Assembly (NCBI GenBank): GCA_947473045.1 | Contig: CANJCO010000006.1 | Location: 56,890-120,889, forward strand | DNA from: Myxococcales bacterium | Lineage (GTDB): Bacteria > Myxococcota_A > Polyangia > Polyangiales > Polyangiaceae | DNA length: 64,000 nt | Direction of reading: 5' to 3' | Shown here: one piece after another, positions 24,373 to 33,900 of the stretch | Layout: every line of letters begins with the position of its first letter | Position numbering within the stretch: position 1 is the stretch's first letter | Notes under the pieces: model-generated | Told to the model about the DNA's origin: nothing | Databases searched by the model: none | The model's input: the letters and a program-made list of their open reading frames with translations, nothing else | Position numbers and translations under genes: made by a program

Positions 24373-25302
24373 ATGGATTCGAACCCGCCAAAGCCTGAAG
24401 CGAGCGCCCCGACGCTCCCGGCCCGGCCGCCGATGTCGACCACGTCCCTGCCGGAAGACGCACCCAGCGAGCCGCCGCCAAGACCTGCAGTGCAGCCGCC
24501 GGTACTCGCGAGCGATATCCTGCTCGAAGACGTTGCGCCGCTGCGGCCCGCCCAGCGCATGCTGCGGGCGGCGCTCGCGTCGATGGCGGTGGTCTTCGCG
24601 TGCGCAGGCGCCTGCGGTCATATCGGGATCACACGCAACGCAGGAGCCACGGGCTCGCTCGCAACCGCCGCGGTCGCGTTTGGGTTCGCTCTGGCCCGCG
24701 CGCCGTACGCAGCGAGGGCCGTGATGGCGATCATCGTCGGACTCATGCCACTCACCCTCGGAGCGGCCGGCGAAGGGCCCCTTGCGCCCCACGCCGGCGA
24801 ACCGACGTGGCGCGCGTTCGCAGGGCTCACGCTCATCGCGCTGTTGCCCGGCGTGCTGCTCTTTCGCGCCCGCTATCGGGCGCTCACAGCGGCCCGCATT
24901 CTGCTCGGCATTGCGTTCGCTCTGGCGGCGCCCGCGATCGTCGCGGCCACGTTCGGCGCCTTCGACGCCTCGGCTTCCATTCCGATCCGCATCGCCGATG
25001 CGTCGCTCGCCGCGGCCGCCTTCGCCGGCGCGTTCGGCTTCATGGGCGCCGAGACCACGGGCGGCGGCGGCGTATGGGCCGCATGCATCGTGGCCGCGGC
25101 GGCGGGTCGGGTCGGTTGCAGCGCCTGGACGCTCGCTCCGGGGCAAAACGAGGCAAACGCCGCGATGGCGACGCTCGGCTTCGCGGCCGCCTCGATGCCG
25201 GTGGCGCTCGGCTGCATGCAGCTGCTCGCAGTGTGGCTGGCAGCAGGCGCGCGCCGCAAAGTCGACGTTCACAAGACGGTCGGGCCGAGCGAAGAACACT
25301 GA
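24373..25302 (+). CDS. Polytopic membrane protein, function unknown
   Basis: 309 residues. A Pro-rich cytoplasmic N-terminus of about 65 residues is followed by about seven hydrophobic segments (LASMAVVFACAGACGHIG, LATAAVAFGFALA, VMAIIVGLMPLTLGAA, FAGLTLIALLPGVLLF, ILLGIAFALAAPAIVAATFG, and two more). No transporter signature was recognised. It precedes rpmB by 94 nt. A TTGACA at 25319-25324 in that gap may be the rpmB -35, though no convincing -10 follows. Confidence 0.7.
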   Translation: MDSNPPKPEASAPTLPARPPMSTTSLPEDAPSEPPPRPAVQPPVLASDILLEDVAPLRPAQRMLRAALASMAVVFACAGACGHIGITRNAGATGSLATAAVAFGFALARAPYAARAVMAIIVGLMPLTLGAAGEGPLAPHAGEPTWRAFAGLTLIALLPGVLLFRARYRALTAARILLGIAFALAAPAIVAATFGAFDASASIPIRIADASLAAAAFAGAFGFMGAETTGGGGVWAACIVAAAAGRVGCSAWTLAPGQNEANAAMATLGFAAASMPVALGCMQLLAVWLAAGARRKVDVHKTVGPSEEH

Positions 25303-25396
25303 CGCCTCCCGCTTTGCCTTGACAAGGGAGGCACATTCGTTCAACTTGCGCAGCCTCTCCAACGCCAATCTTGGCCATTTTCCAGCGGTTTTCGTC

Positions 25397-25621
25397 ATGG
25401 CACGCAGCGACATCACGGGCAAACGCAAGCTGAAGGCGCAAAACGTCTCGCACTCCAACATCAAGACGAAGCGCTGGCAGAACATCAACATCCAGACGCG
25501 TCGCGTGTGGGTTCCCGAGCTTAAGCGGTTCGTAACCCTCAACCTCACGACGCGCGACATCCGCACGATCGACAAGATCGGCGTGACGGCCTACGCAAAG
25601 CGCCACGGCGCCAAGCTCTAA
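25397..25621 (+). CDS. rpmB: 50S ribosomal protein L28
   Basis: A 74-residue L28 of the zinc-free type (no CxxC). Family signature: ITGKRKLKAQNVSHSNIKTK, then RRVWVPELKRFVTLNLTTR and RTIDKIG. The start ATG 25397 gives the normal N-terminus MARSDITGKR. A strong intrinsic terminator follows, so it is probably monocistronic. rpmG is not adjacent. Confidence 0.96.
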   Translation: MARSDITGKRKLKAQNVSHSNIKTKRWQNINIQTRRVWVPELKRFVTLNLTTRDIRTIDKIGVTAYAKRHGAKL

Positions 25622-25641
25622 GCTTCACGTTCGCGAGAAAG

Positions 25642-25680
25642 AACGAGGCCATGCCCACGCGGCATGAGCCTCGTTTTTTC
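25642..25680 (+). terminator. Intrinsic terminator after rpmB
   Basis: Stem AACGAGGC-c-ATGCC / GGCAT-ga-GCCTCGTT with loop CACGC, followed by TTTT. It is a clear rho-independent terminator with the U-tract on the plus strand. Confidence 0.88.
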
Positions 25681-25762
25681 GTTCCATGCGTGCGGACGCC
25701 TGCTTGAATCAACCGCCGCAGGGCGTCGTCCAACGAAGCTCAAATCCCTCGAGGAGTACGCG

Positions 25763-27013
25763 ATGAAGAAGCTAACGAAAGCCACTGTCACGGCCACCGC
25801 TGCGCTCGGCGCCATGTTCGCGGCGTCTGCCGACGCAGAGGCGTCTTCGAATCAGGCTCGAAACCGGTGCAGCGACGCGATCACCATCCTTCGCTCGAAC
25901 CCGACCCAGCAGGACATGACCAAAGAGATTGAACCGATGGAGGCCGCGAACTTCCTCCGGCACTTCAATCAGGTCGTCGAAGGCTGGAACCGCGCCGACG
26001 GGCAACTCAAGCAGATTCAGAAGGGCGAGCTCGAGAGCGGCGCCAGCGATCTCGCCGATTGCAACGCCGAAATTACCAAGTGGCGCACCTACATTACGGT
26101 GATGAAGCCGAAGCTCGTGGCCGCCCTCGAGCTCGCAAAGAAAGTCGAGCCGTTCCTCGCAGAAGTAAAGGCGCACGAAAATGCCGTTCGGCGCTTCGTG
26201 CCGGTCGCGCTCAAGCCCGACGCCGACGTCTTCGAAGGCCTCAAGGCTCCCCAGGTCAAGGCCCTCCTCGACGAGCTCGCTGAGGTCGAAAAAAGCTGCG
26301 TGAAGCTCCCTGACGCCGGTCAGATCGCTCCGGTCGAATCGCGCGATGACACGAGGTTCTACAGGCGCCCGGCGAACTGGTGCTACGTCGCCGTGCACCG
26401 CACCGAGCTGGCGACGCAGGCCTCCGCCAACCGGCGCCACTTCGTCGAAGGGTACGGGGCGCACTGGATGGCACTTCCCGCGGCGCTCCAAAACTACTCT
26501 CCGGAGCGCCCGGTGCTCGAACCGTGGCTGGGTATGATTGCCATTGAGCCCGAGCCGTTCCTCGCGAAATTGCGCGCCACCGCTGCCGCATGGCATCAAG
26601 ACCTCGGGCTGACTCCACTCCCGAGCGCGACCGATACCTCGGGCGTCGAAGCTCAAATCAAGGCGCTTCAAGACAAGATCGATCAAGTCGCCCCGCAGGT
26701 TGCCGGTCCGACCGCGACGGCGCACTCGGCCGCGATCGAAGCCATGGCCCGCGCTGCCCTCGTGAAAATCTTTCCGCAGGCGCGCGTGCGTCAAACGGCG
26801 ATGGTCAGCCCCGACTGGACGATCACCAAGAACGCCGTTGGCATCCCGACCGATCGCTTCCGCAGCGGCCGCATCGTCTTCAAGCAGCCGAAGGCCAAGT
26901 GGTGCGAGGAGCGCGACTTCTCGTACGTCGAGAGCTACGCGGGCGGCGGGCGGTATCAGTCGTCGAGCACTGCGCAGATACTCGGTGGCACCAAGTTCTT
27001 CGCCTGCAAGTAG
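25763..27013 (+). CDS. Secreted protein, function unknown
   Basis: 416 residues. ATG 25763 has GAGGAG 7 nt upstream and starts a classical signal peptide (MKKLTKATVTATAALGAMFA, then ASADAEA). The mature protein is mainly helical (LRHFNQVVEGWNRADGQLKQ; ALQDKIDQVAPQV) with few Cys. Trp-rich C-terminal strands follow (MVSPDWTITKNAVGIPTDRF; AKWCEERDFSYVESYAGGG). No family was recognised. Confidence 0.72.
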   Translation: MKKLTKATVTATAALGAMFAASADAEASSNQARNRCSDAITILRSNPTQQDMTKEIEPMEAANFLRHFNQVVEGWNRADGQLKQIQKGELESGASDLADCNAEITKWRTYITVMKPKLVAALELAKKVEPFLAEVKAHENAVRRFVPVALKPDADVFEGLKAPQVKALLDELAEVEKSCVKLPDAGQIAPVESRDDTRFYRRPANWCYVAVHRTELATQASANRRHFVEGYGAHWMALPAALQNYSPERPVLEPWLGMIAIEPEPFLAKLRATAAAWHQDLGLTPLPSATDTSGVEAQIKALQDKIDQVAPQVAGPTATAHSAAIEAMARAALVKIFPQARVRQTAMVSPDWTITKNAVGIPTDRFRSGRIVFKQPKAKWCEERDFSYVESYAGGGRYQSSSTAQILGGTKFFACK

Positions 27014-27019
27014 CGGCGC

Positions 27020-28033
27020 CTAGCCGAGGCGTCGCAACAAGCTGGCGACGCCTCGGCCGGACTGCATCGCCGCCAGGAGCGTCGAGCCGCCTTCGGCCTT
27101 CTCGTCGGGAAGCTCGCCAGTTGCGCGAAGTGCCTGCAGGGCGGCGTCGAGAACGGTGAGGCCGGCGCGCCCCTCGACCGCGAGCGCGTAGTCGAAGCTG
27201 CCCTCATGGAGCGCCCCGGTGGCCGCCAGAGCGATCGGCGACGGCGCCGCGAGAATGACTCCCGGCGTTGTTCGCGTCACCCCTCGGCGCACCGGGTAAG
27301 CGAGCCTCGGCGCCCCGATGCCGAGCGGCGCGATGTCGACGGCGATGTCAGCGTCTATTGAAACGAAACATGCCGCAGCGACGGCCCCACGGGAATCGGC
27401 CACGACAAGCACGTCGACGCTGGCGTCGGGTGCCCCCGAGGCGTCGTACCAGGGCACTTGCGCGGTGGCCACGCGGTCGCCGTGATCGGGGATGCACGCG
27501 ACCACTGACGGCACGACCTCGGAAAGATCGCGCGGCGTGAGAAGTCCGCCGGCGAGGCGCCCGGCGGCGATTATCAGCTCTTCGGCGATGGCGGGATGGC
27601 AGAGCGCCGACGGACCGGCCTGCCCGACGCGCAACAGAATGTCCCTGCGCGACGCGGGAGCCAGCTCGCTGGCCACCGATGCGAGGCGCGAGAGCGTCAT
27701 CGTTCCGAAGGACGCGGCGAGCGCAGCAAGCGCCCCCGGCAACCCCGGAGTCGCGACCCATGCGGCGTCGGGAATTTCTTCGTTTGGAGCGAAACCTCGG
27801 GGGCGCGGAACACCGAGTCCGGGCTGACGCGCGCGCCCGTCGACTGCGCGAATTCCGATACCCGGTCCGGCGACGATGGCCTGCGCGTGCCCCATCAGCA
27901 CGACGGGAGAGACGGCCGCGGCAGCGAGCACGCCGGCTACCAGCGCGTCGACGGCGTTGCCCTTGGGCATCACGGAGGCCGCTGCGGCGGCGACGCGCGC
28001 GTCGCGGGAGAGAGCGACGGTCCGCGCGCTCAT
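27020..28033 (-). CDS. Divergent gamma-glutamyltranspeptidase-like protein, probably non-catalytic
   Basis: 337 residues; ATG 28033 overlaps the DUF72 stop (ATGA). The N-terminal half follows the GGT pattern: KGNAVDALVAGVLAAAAVSP (family GGNAVDAAVA...), then VATPGLPGALAALAASFGTM. The family autocleavage and nucleophile region (TTHxSVxD) corresponds to DASVDVLVVADSRGAV, where the Thr-Thr-His is missing. At 337 residues versus about 560 it is also much shorter, and it lacks a signal peptide. It is probably a pseudoenzyme or a distant Ntn relative. Confidence 0.65.
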   Translation of the reverse strand: MSARTVALSRDARVAAAAASVMPKGNAVDALVAGVLAAAAVSPVVLMGHAQAIVAGPGIGIRAVDGRARQPGLGVPRPRGFAPNEEIPDAAWVATPGLPGALAALAASFGTMTLSRLASVASELAPASRRDILLRVGQAGPSALCHPAIAEELIIAAGRLAGGLLTPRDLSEVVPSVVACIPDHGDRVATAQVPWYDASGAPDASVDVLVVADSRGAVAAACFVSIDADIAVDIAPLGIGAPRLAYPVRRGVTRTTPGVILAAPSPIALAATGALHEGSFDYALAVEGRAGLTVLDAALQALRATGELPDEKAEGGSTLLAAMQSGRGVASLLRRLG

Positions 28034-28779
28034 TCCTGCTCGTCGTCCTTGACCTTCACCGCAAGCGCGCGAGGCCTGACGAGGCGCGCCATGCCGCCCT
28101 CCGAGCGGCCCGGAGCCTCTTGCGCGAGCCGGCGAAGGGCCTTGCACTCGCTCAGCGCCGAAGACGTCTCGAAAACGAAATAGACGTCGCGACGCTGCGC
28201 ACCGACAGACTCGAGAATTCGCTGGAGCGCCGAAGGCCCGAACGAGCGCGTCTCGCCAAGGGCCCGCAAACGAAGGTAGGCGACAGGGCCCGCAGGCACC
28301 GGATCGCGCGACGGATCGACTGCGAGCACGAGACCGAGCTTCTTCGCGACAACGGCGGCGGCGTCGGTCTCCCACACGCCCTGCGGCTCCCAAATCACGT
28401 TGGTAACGTCGCGGGGGAAGCGATCGCGAAGTTTGCCCAGACGGTCGATGTTCAGCGCGGAGGGCGTGACCTCGCGCGGCGTCCGCAGGATGATGCACCT
28501 GGCCTCGAGCGCCGCGGCAGAAGTGAGCGCGGCGGTGACCTCGTCTTCAAACGCCGGAGACACCTTCAGCGTGCTCGCGGTCGGCCCGACCACGACTCCG
28601 AACTCGAAGTGCGGCGGCACCTGCTTGCGCCACCTGCGAAGCGCGCTTCGCGTGAAAGGCGTGGGCGAGGCTTCGTGGCCGCTCGCCGGCATGCTCACTT
28701 CGAGGAAATCGAACCGCTTGGAATATGCCGAAAGCGAGCTGCTCAGCTGTTTCGCCGCGATATGAAGGCGCCTACCCAT
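28030..28779 (-). CDS. DUF72 (YecE-like) family protein
   Basis: A 249-residue TIM-barrel-like protein. The DUF72 pattern is visible: KRFDFLEVSMPA, then FTRSALRRWRKQVPPHFEFG, RCIILRTPREVTPS, VIWEPQGVWETD and VAYLRLRALGE. Biochemical function of the family is not established. ATG 28779 has GAGAGG upstream. It is translationally coupled to the GGT-like gene downstream; LpxL lies upstream on the same strand. Confidence 0.72.
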   Translation of the reverse strand: MGRRLHIAAKQLSSSLSAYSKRFDFLEVSMPASGHEASPTPFTRSALRRWRKQVPPHFEFGVVVGPTASTLKVSPAFEDEVTAALTSAAALEARCIILRTPREVTPSALNIDRLGKLRDRFPRDVTNVIWEPQGVWETDAAAVVAKKLGLVLAVDPSRDPVPAGPVAYLRLRALGETRSFGPSALQRILESVGAQRRDVYFVFETSSALSECKALRRLAQEAPGRSEGGMARLVRPRALAVKVKDDEQE

Positions 28780-28824
28780 ATGGCCGCTACCTCTCGCACA
28801 CCCCGCGCGCCGACGCCAGCGTCA

Positions 28825-29718
28825 TCACCGCTCGCCGAAGTGGAACCACTGCGTCGGGAAGCGGCGGAGAAATGCGGACATCGCGTCGGCTACCTGTTGC
28901 GCTGCCGCCTCGAGGTCGAGGGCCGAAGCCCGCCGCGCGATTTCGACGCGTGGATAGATCACGAGCAGATAGCGGTCCGGGCCGAGGCGGGCTGAAAACG
29001 TGGGCACGATCGCTGCGCCGGTGAGCTGCGCGAGCCGAAAGGGGCCCTCCGGAATGCGCGCCGGGCTTCCCGCGAGAGTGACGGCGAGCGTGCGACCGCT
29101 CGGCGGAACGCGATCGGCCTGCAGCGCCACTGCCCCGCCCCGCTTCAAATGCGCAACCAGCGGCAGCGCCGCGAGCGGATCGTCACCGACGACGACCACG
29201 TTCACGCCCATCGCGGCGCGCGCTTCGTTCTGAATGCGCTGCGCGTCGGCGTGCGGCTCCGACTGCATGACCACGAGCACGTCGAGCGCACTCGCCCGCG
29301 CAAAGCTGGGCGTCGCCAGCTCCCATCCTGCGGTGTGCATCGTGAGCAGCACGCAGCCTCTCTGAAGCGCCAACGCGGCGTCCATGTGCTCGCTTCCCTC
29401 GGTCTCGGCGGAGATCGACACGGCATTTTTTGAGCCGGCAGCGAGGGTGTCGGCCAGACAGCACGCGTAGGTCGCAAACGTCTGCGCCGTTTCGTAGGCG
29501 TCGCGAAAGGCCGAGGCTTCGCCCCGGATGCGCCGGAGATTGTCGCGGACCGAGCGCCGCGCGTCCGGCAGCGCGATCGCCGCCGCTACGCCGAAAAATG
29601 GAGGCGAATGCCGGACCCACCAGCGCGGCAGCCTCCGCGCACCCGACGCTGCAAGGCGACGAAACAGGGCGCCGTCGTGCGCAAACCGCTTTTTCCAGGC
29701 GCCCGCAACCTCGCTCAT
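28825..29718 (-). CDS. Lipid A biosynthesis acyltransferase (LpxL/HtrB family)
   Basis: A 297-residue late acyltransferase that adds a secondary acyl chain to lipid A at the inner membrane. The catalytic H-x4-E motif is H128-TAGW-E133. Other family motifs are LQADRVPPSG, PEGPFRLAQLTGAAIVPTF and the terminal PTQWFHFGE. There is no strongly hydrophobic N-terminal anchor, in contrast to E. coli LpxL. A TGCTAGTTG box lies 7 nt upstream of the ATG. Confidence 0.9.
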   Translation of the reverse strand: MSEVAGAWKKRFAHDGALFRRLAASGARRLPRWWVRHSPPFFGVAAAIALPDARRSVRDNLRRIRGEASAFRDAYETAQTFATYACCLADTLAAGSKNAVSISAETEGSEHMDAALALQRGCVLLTMHTAGWELATPSFARASALDVLVVMQSEPHADAQRIQNEARAAMGVNVVVVGDDPLAALPLVAHLKRGGAVALQADRVPPSGRTLAVTLAGSPARIPEGPFRLAQLTGAAIVPTFSARLGPDRYLLVIYPRVEIARRASALDLEAAAQQVADAMSAFLRRFPTQWFHFGER

Positions 29719-29725
29719 GCAGCCG

Positions 29726-29731
29726 CAACTA
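29726..29731 (-). promoter_or_regulatory. Predicted extended -10 box of the LpxL gene (TGC-TAGTTG)
   Basis: On the minus strand TGCTAGTTG ends 7 nt before the ATG, with no Shine-Dalgarno sequence between. Confidence 0.4.
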
Positions 29732-29895
29732 GCACGCGGAGCGCGCGCCTGTGTGGGAGGCTGGCGCTGCCCGCGCTGGGGGTCGCTTTACCCACCGGAT
29801 CGGATCGTGAGAGCGCGTCGTCGTGCGGAACCTCTCAAAAATAGGCAAAATTGCCTGCGCTCTGCGCTGGCTCGGGGGTTGCAGATGTGTGGTGC

Positions 29896-30972
29896 ATGCG
29901 CACCCTCTCCTTGCTGCCCGTGATGTCCCTCTGTGGCTCGGTCTTCATGCTCGCGTGCGGCGCGGCTCCCGACGACAGCGGTTTCGACCCTGGCGCGGGC
30001 GAGACCCCCTCTTTTAGCTCTGGAGACGCCGGCAACGGCTCGCTGAAGGTGCCGCAGGGCGACGCAGCGCCTCCTTCGGCGGAGTGCGCCAAGTCCACGG
30101 CGGCTCCGACGCCCATCCCGGTGGAGCTCGTGTTCATGTTCGACAAGAGCGGGAGCATGGGCGACAACGCGAAGTGGACCTCCTGCAAGCAGGGACTCAA
30201 TTCGTTCTTTGCTGACCCGGCGAGCAAGGGCGTCGAAGCGTCGCTGCAGTTCTTCCCCGGCGGCGGCGACCAGTGCGCGCAAAGCGACTACTCCACACCT
30301 GCCGTCGCGATGCGGACCCTCCCCGACAGCACGAACTTCTCGGCGGCGATGAACGCCGTGAGCCCGGGCGGAGCAACGCCGACCCTCCCCGCCGTGCAGG
30401 GATCGCTGCAGTATGCACAGAAAGTCGCCTTGCAGCACCCGGGCAGCAGCACGGCGATCGTGCTCGTGACCGACGGCGATCCGAACGGGTGCAACAGCAC
30501 CGTGCAATCGGTCAGCGCTGCGGCCGCAAACGCGAAAAAAGCCGGCATTCCTGTCTTCGTCATCGGCATCGGGAACGTCGCGAGCCTCGACGCAATCGCG
30601 CTCGCGGGCGGCACGACCAAAGCTACGATTGTGAGCAACAACAACGCCGCGCAGACCGCCGTTGATTTCCAGAAGGCGCTCAACGCCATTCGCGGAGCGA
30701 CGCTGTCGTGCGAGTACGAAATCCCGGTGCTCCCCGACGGCGCGACGATCGATCAGGTCAACGTCGTATACACGCCCAGCGGCGGCAGCACCGCGACGCT
30801 TAACTACGACGCGTTTTGCACGGGCGCGCAGCCCGGCTGGCACTACGACGACGTGACGAAGCCCACGAAAATCATCTTGTGCAAATCGACCTGCGACACC
30901 ATCCAAAAAGACGCGACCGGCAAGGTCGACCTCGTCTTCGGCTGCGCGACCAAGGGCGGCATTCCCCGCTGA
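29896..30972 (+). CDS. VWA-domain lipoprotein
   Basis: 358 residues from ATG 29896 with a lipoprotein-type signal (MRTLSLLPVMSLCGSVFMLACG). The von Willebrand A domain carries the MIDAS residues D83-x-S85-x-S87 (FDKSGSMGD), a Thr in GGATPTLPAV and an Asp in VLVTDGDPNGC. The C-terminal half has paired Cys (LSCEYEIPV, AFCTGAQPG, LCKSTCDT, FGCATKGG), typical of myxobacterial VWA lipoproteins of unknown ligand. The 177 nt upstream contain the inverted repeat GGCAA-AA-TTGCC near 29840. Confidence 0.85.
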   Translation: MRTLSLLPVMSLCGSVFMLACGAAPDDSGFDPGAGETPSFSSGDAGNGSLKVPQGDAAPPSAECAKSTAAPTPIPVELVFMFDKSGSMGDNAKWTSCKQGLNSFFADPASKGVEASLQFFPGGGDQCAQSDYSTPAVAMRTLPDSTNFSAAMNAVSPGGATPTLPAVQGSLQYAQKVALQHPGSSTAIVLVTDGDPNGCNSTVQSVSAAAANAKKAGIPVFVIGIGNVASLDAIALAGGTTKATIVSNNNAAQTAVDFQKALNAIRGATLSCEYEIPVLPDGATIDQVNVVYTPSGGSTATLNYDAFCTGAQPGWHYDDVTKPTKIILCKSTCDTIQKDATGKVDLVFGCATKGGIPR

Positions 30973-30981
30973 AACGCGCCG

Positions 30982-33900
30982 TCAGACGCGAATGATGTCG
31001 GGCTGCTGAGCGAGCAGGTAATCGAGCCAGAGCGCGGAGAGTTTCTCCTGCATCGAGTTGGCTCGCAGCCGCGCCCGAAGGTGCGCGAAGTCGACGGCGT
31101 CGAGCTCCTGATCCTGATTGAAGCAGGTAAAGACCATGGTCTCTTTGCCCGTTTTGGGATCGACGTGGCGCTGCAGGCACTGCGCGCACACCTCTTTCAT
31201 CATGCACTGCATCGGCGAGTTGATGCTCGCGATCGCGAGGTGCCGCGGATCAAGATGCGACAGCAGCGCCCCGTGACGCGCTTCTTTCACGGCGGCCATC
31301 ATGCGGTCGCTCCCGATGGCGATGATGCGACCGACCTCGCTGAGCTTCGCAACCGGCGCGACGCCGAGCTCGCCCGTTGCGTAGGCGATCATTGCCTGTA
31401 CGATGTTGCCGCGGAAGTGCGCGTCCTGCGGCCTGCGCGGTACGACCGCGTCGCCGGTGTCGGTAGCCCACACGACCTGATCGGTGTGGCGCTCGATGTC
31501 GTCCATTTTGAAGACGTCACCGCCGTCGCGGTAGCCGGCGAAGTAGATGATGCGGCTGCCCAGCGCCTTGAACGCGCGCGCTATCGAGAAAAGCACCGCG
31601 TTGCCGAGGCCGCCGCCGCAGAGCATCACGGTCTCGCGCTCGCCGATTTCTGTGGGCGCTCCCGTGGGGCCCATGAGCACCACCGGTTCGCCCGGCTGGA
31701 GCGCCGCGCACAGTCGTGAACTGCCACCCATCTCGAGCACGATGGTGCCCATCAGGCCGCGCTCGGGATCGGTCCACGCCCCGGTGAGCGCGAGGCCCTC
31801 CATGGCGAGCCTCGTGCCGCTGACCACGGGCGCGAGCGTCTCGAAATTCTGCAAGCGGTAAAACTGACCGGGCAGAAACTTGCGCGCCGCGAGGGGCGCC
31901 TTCACGACGACCTCGACGATGGTCTTCGTGAGGCGGTTGACCTCAACGATGGTGGCCAACAGAGCTTCGTCGAAGCCCGAGAACGTGCGCGAAAGCGCCG
32001 CCTCGCGCGAAGGCTGATCGCGAACGTCGAGCCGCGCGATCTCGGGGAAGAGCGCGGTCACGTGCGGGTGACCGTCCTTCGCGCTCGCCATCGCCTTGAC
32101 CACGCTTCCTGCGTAGTACGGGTGGTTGTCGCCGTAGAACGACACCGTGCGCCCGCCCTCGCAGTAGCTTGTGAAGAAGCCCTGCGACGTGTCGCTCACG
32201 GGCTCGACCGAGAGGTCGCCCGCCTCGGAGCGAACGACCCGGTGCGCAAGAAAGTACTGTCCGCGCTTGTCGAGCGCGAAGGAGCCGGCGTGCTCCTTTT
32301 CGTAGATGACGTTGGGGCTGGTGCCCGCGGCGACGCAAACGGTCCGCGCGGGAAGCTCGACGATCGAGCCGTCTTTTCGGGCGAATTTCATCGCAGCCAC
32401 GGCGCCGGTCGGAGACAGCACGGCCTCGGTCGGCGCGAGATGCTCGACGTAGCGAACGCCCTCTTCGAGGCTCTTGGCGACCTCTTCGTGGTTGAGGCGG
32501 TACGCTGGCGACTCGGCGAGGCTCTTGCGGTAGACGAGCGTGACGCCGCCCCACCCGTCGAGCAGCGACTGCACGCGCGGCTCACGCTGCTCGCGGGAGG
32601 CCAGCGCCTTTTCGGCGAGGAGCGCGCGCCCATGCGCAAGGTGCTCCTGCAGCGTGGACCACTCTTCGTCGTCGAACATCGCGCGGAGCTCGGCGGCGCT
32701 GCGGGTCGCGCAGAGCACGTCAAAGCGCTCGACCGTCTTTTCAACCTGCACGCAATAGTAGGCGAGCAGCTCGGTGGCGGTATCGATCGCGGTCAGGCCG
32801 CCGCCGATCACGATCGCAGGAAGGCTCACCTGCAAATTGGCGATCGAGCTCTTTTTCGCGGCTCCGCTGAGCTGCAGGCCCATGAGAAAATCGCTCGCCT
32901 TGCGAATGCCGCGCGCGAGGTTGTTCTTGATGTCGATGATCGTCGGCTTGCCTGCGCCGGCTGCGATCGCGATGTGATCGATCCCCATCGCCCACGCGTC
33001 TTCCATGGTCACGGTGCCGCCGAAGCGAACCCCGCCGTACAGCCGCATGTGCGGGTTGCGGGCGAGCGTCATGTACAAAAGCGTGAGAAAGTTTTTGTCC
33101 CAGCGAACGGTGATGCCGTATTCGCTGACGCCCCCGAAGCCCAGGATGATGCGCTCGTCGAGCGCTCCGAAGACGGAGCTCGCTTGACGTATGGGCGCGG
33201 GCGCCTCGTAGACGCCACCGACGCGGCCACCCGTGAGCGACGCGGGCAGCGGCTCAAGCTTCAGACCATCGACGGCGACGACGCCGAAGCCCTCGCACGC
33301 GAGGTGATGGGCGAGCGTGTAGCCGGCGGGCCCGAGGCCAACGACCATCACGTTTTTGCCGTTGTACGGACGGGCGTGAGGGCGGGCGACGTTGAGCGGA
33401 TTCCATCGCGTCAGCAGGCCGTAGATCTCGAGTCCCCACGGCAGATCGAGCACCTCGGTGAGAACGCGCGTCTCGACCTGCGGGATATTGACCGGCTCCT
33501 GCTTCTGGAAGACGCAGGCCTTCATGCAGTCGTTGCAGATGCGGTGTCCCGTTCCGGGCACCATCGGGTTGTCGATGGCGACGATGGCGAGCGCGGCGAT
33601 GACCTCGCCGTCCCTGCGCATCGTGTGCATCTCGCTGATCTTCTCCTCGAGCGGGCAACCCTTGAGCTCGACGCCGAGCGGGTTCTTCTTGAACGTGCCC
33701 GGCGCCTTGTCGCGCAGGCCCTTGCTGCAGGAGTCCTTGTCGCGGTTGTGGCAGTAGAGGCAGTAGTCGATTTCCTGCTCCGCTTCGCGCGCGGAGCCAC
33801 GAAGGTCGGTGAGCTCGAAGCTCGAGCGCTGCCTGCGTTCCTGCTCGGGCCCGGTGATGAGCTCAGGCAGCGCCTCGTCGGGCCTGCGCAAGCGAACGAG

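Noticed and set aside
24366..24385. A GGATTCGAACC sequence resembling the complement of a tRNA T-arm
   Set aside because: The flanking bases do not form a 5-bp T stem or acceptor stem, and the sequence is the natural start of a membrane-protein gene (MDSNPP).
25319..25347. Full sigma-70 promoter for rpmB from the TTGACA at 25319
   Set aside because: No recognisable -10 hexamer occurs at 16-18 nt spacing (CAACTT at 17 nt), so only the -35-like match is noted.
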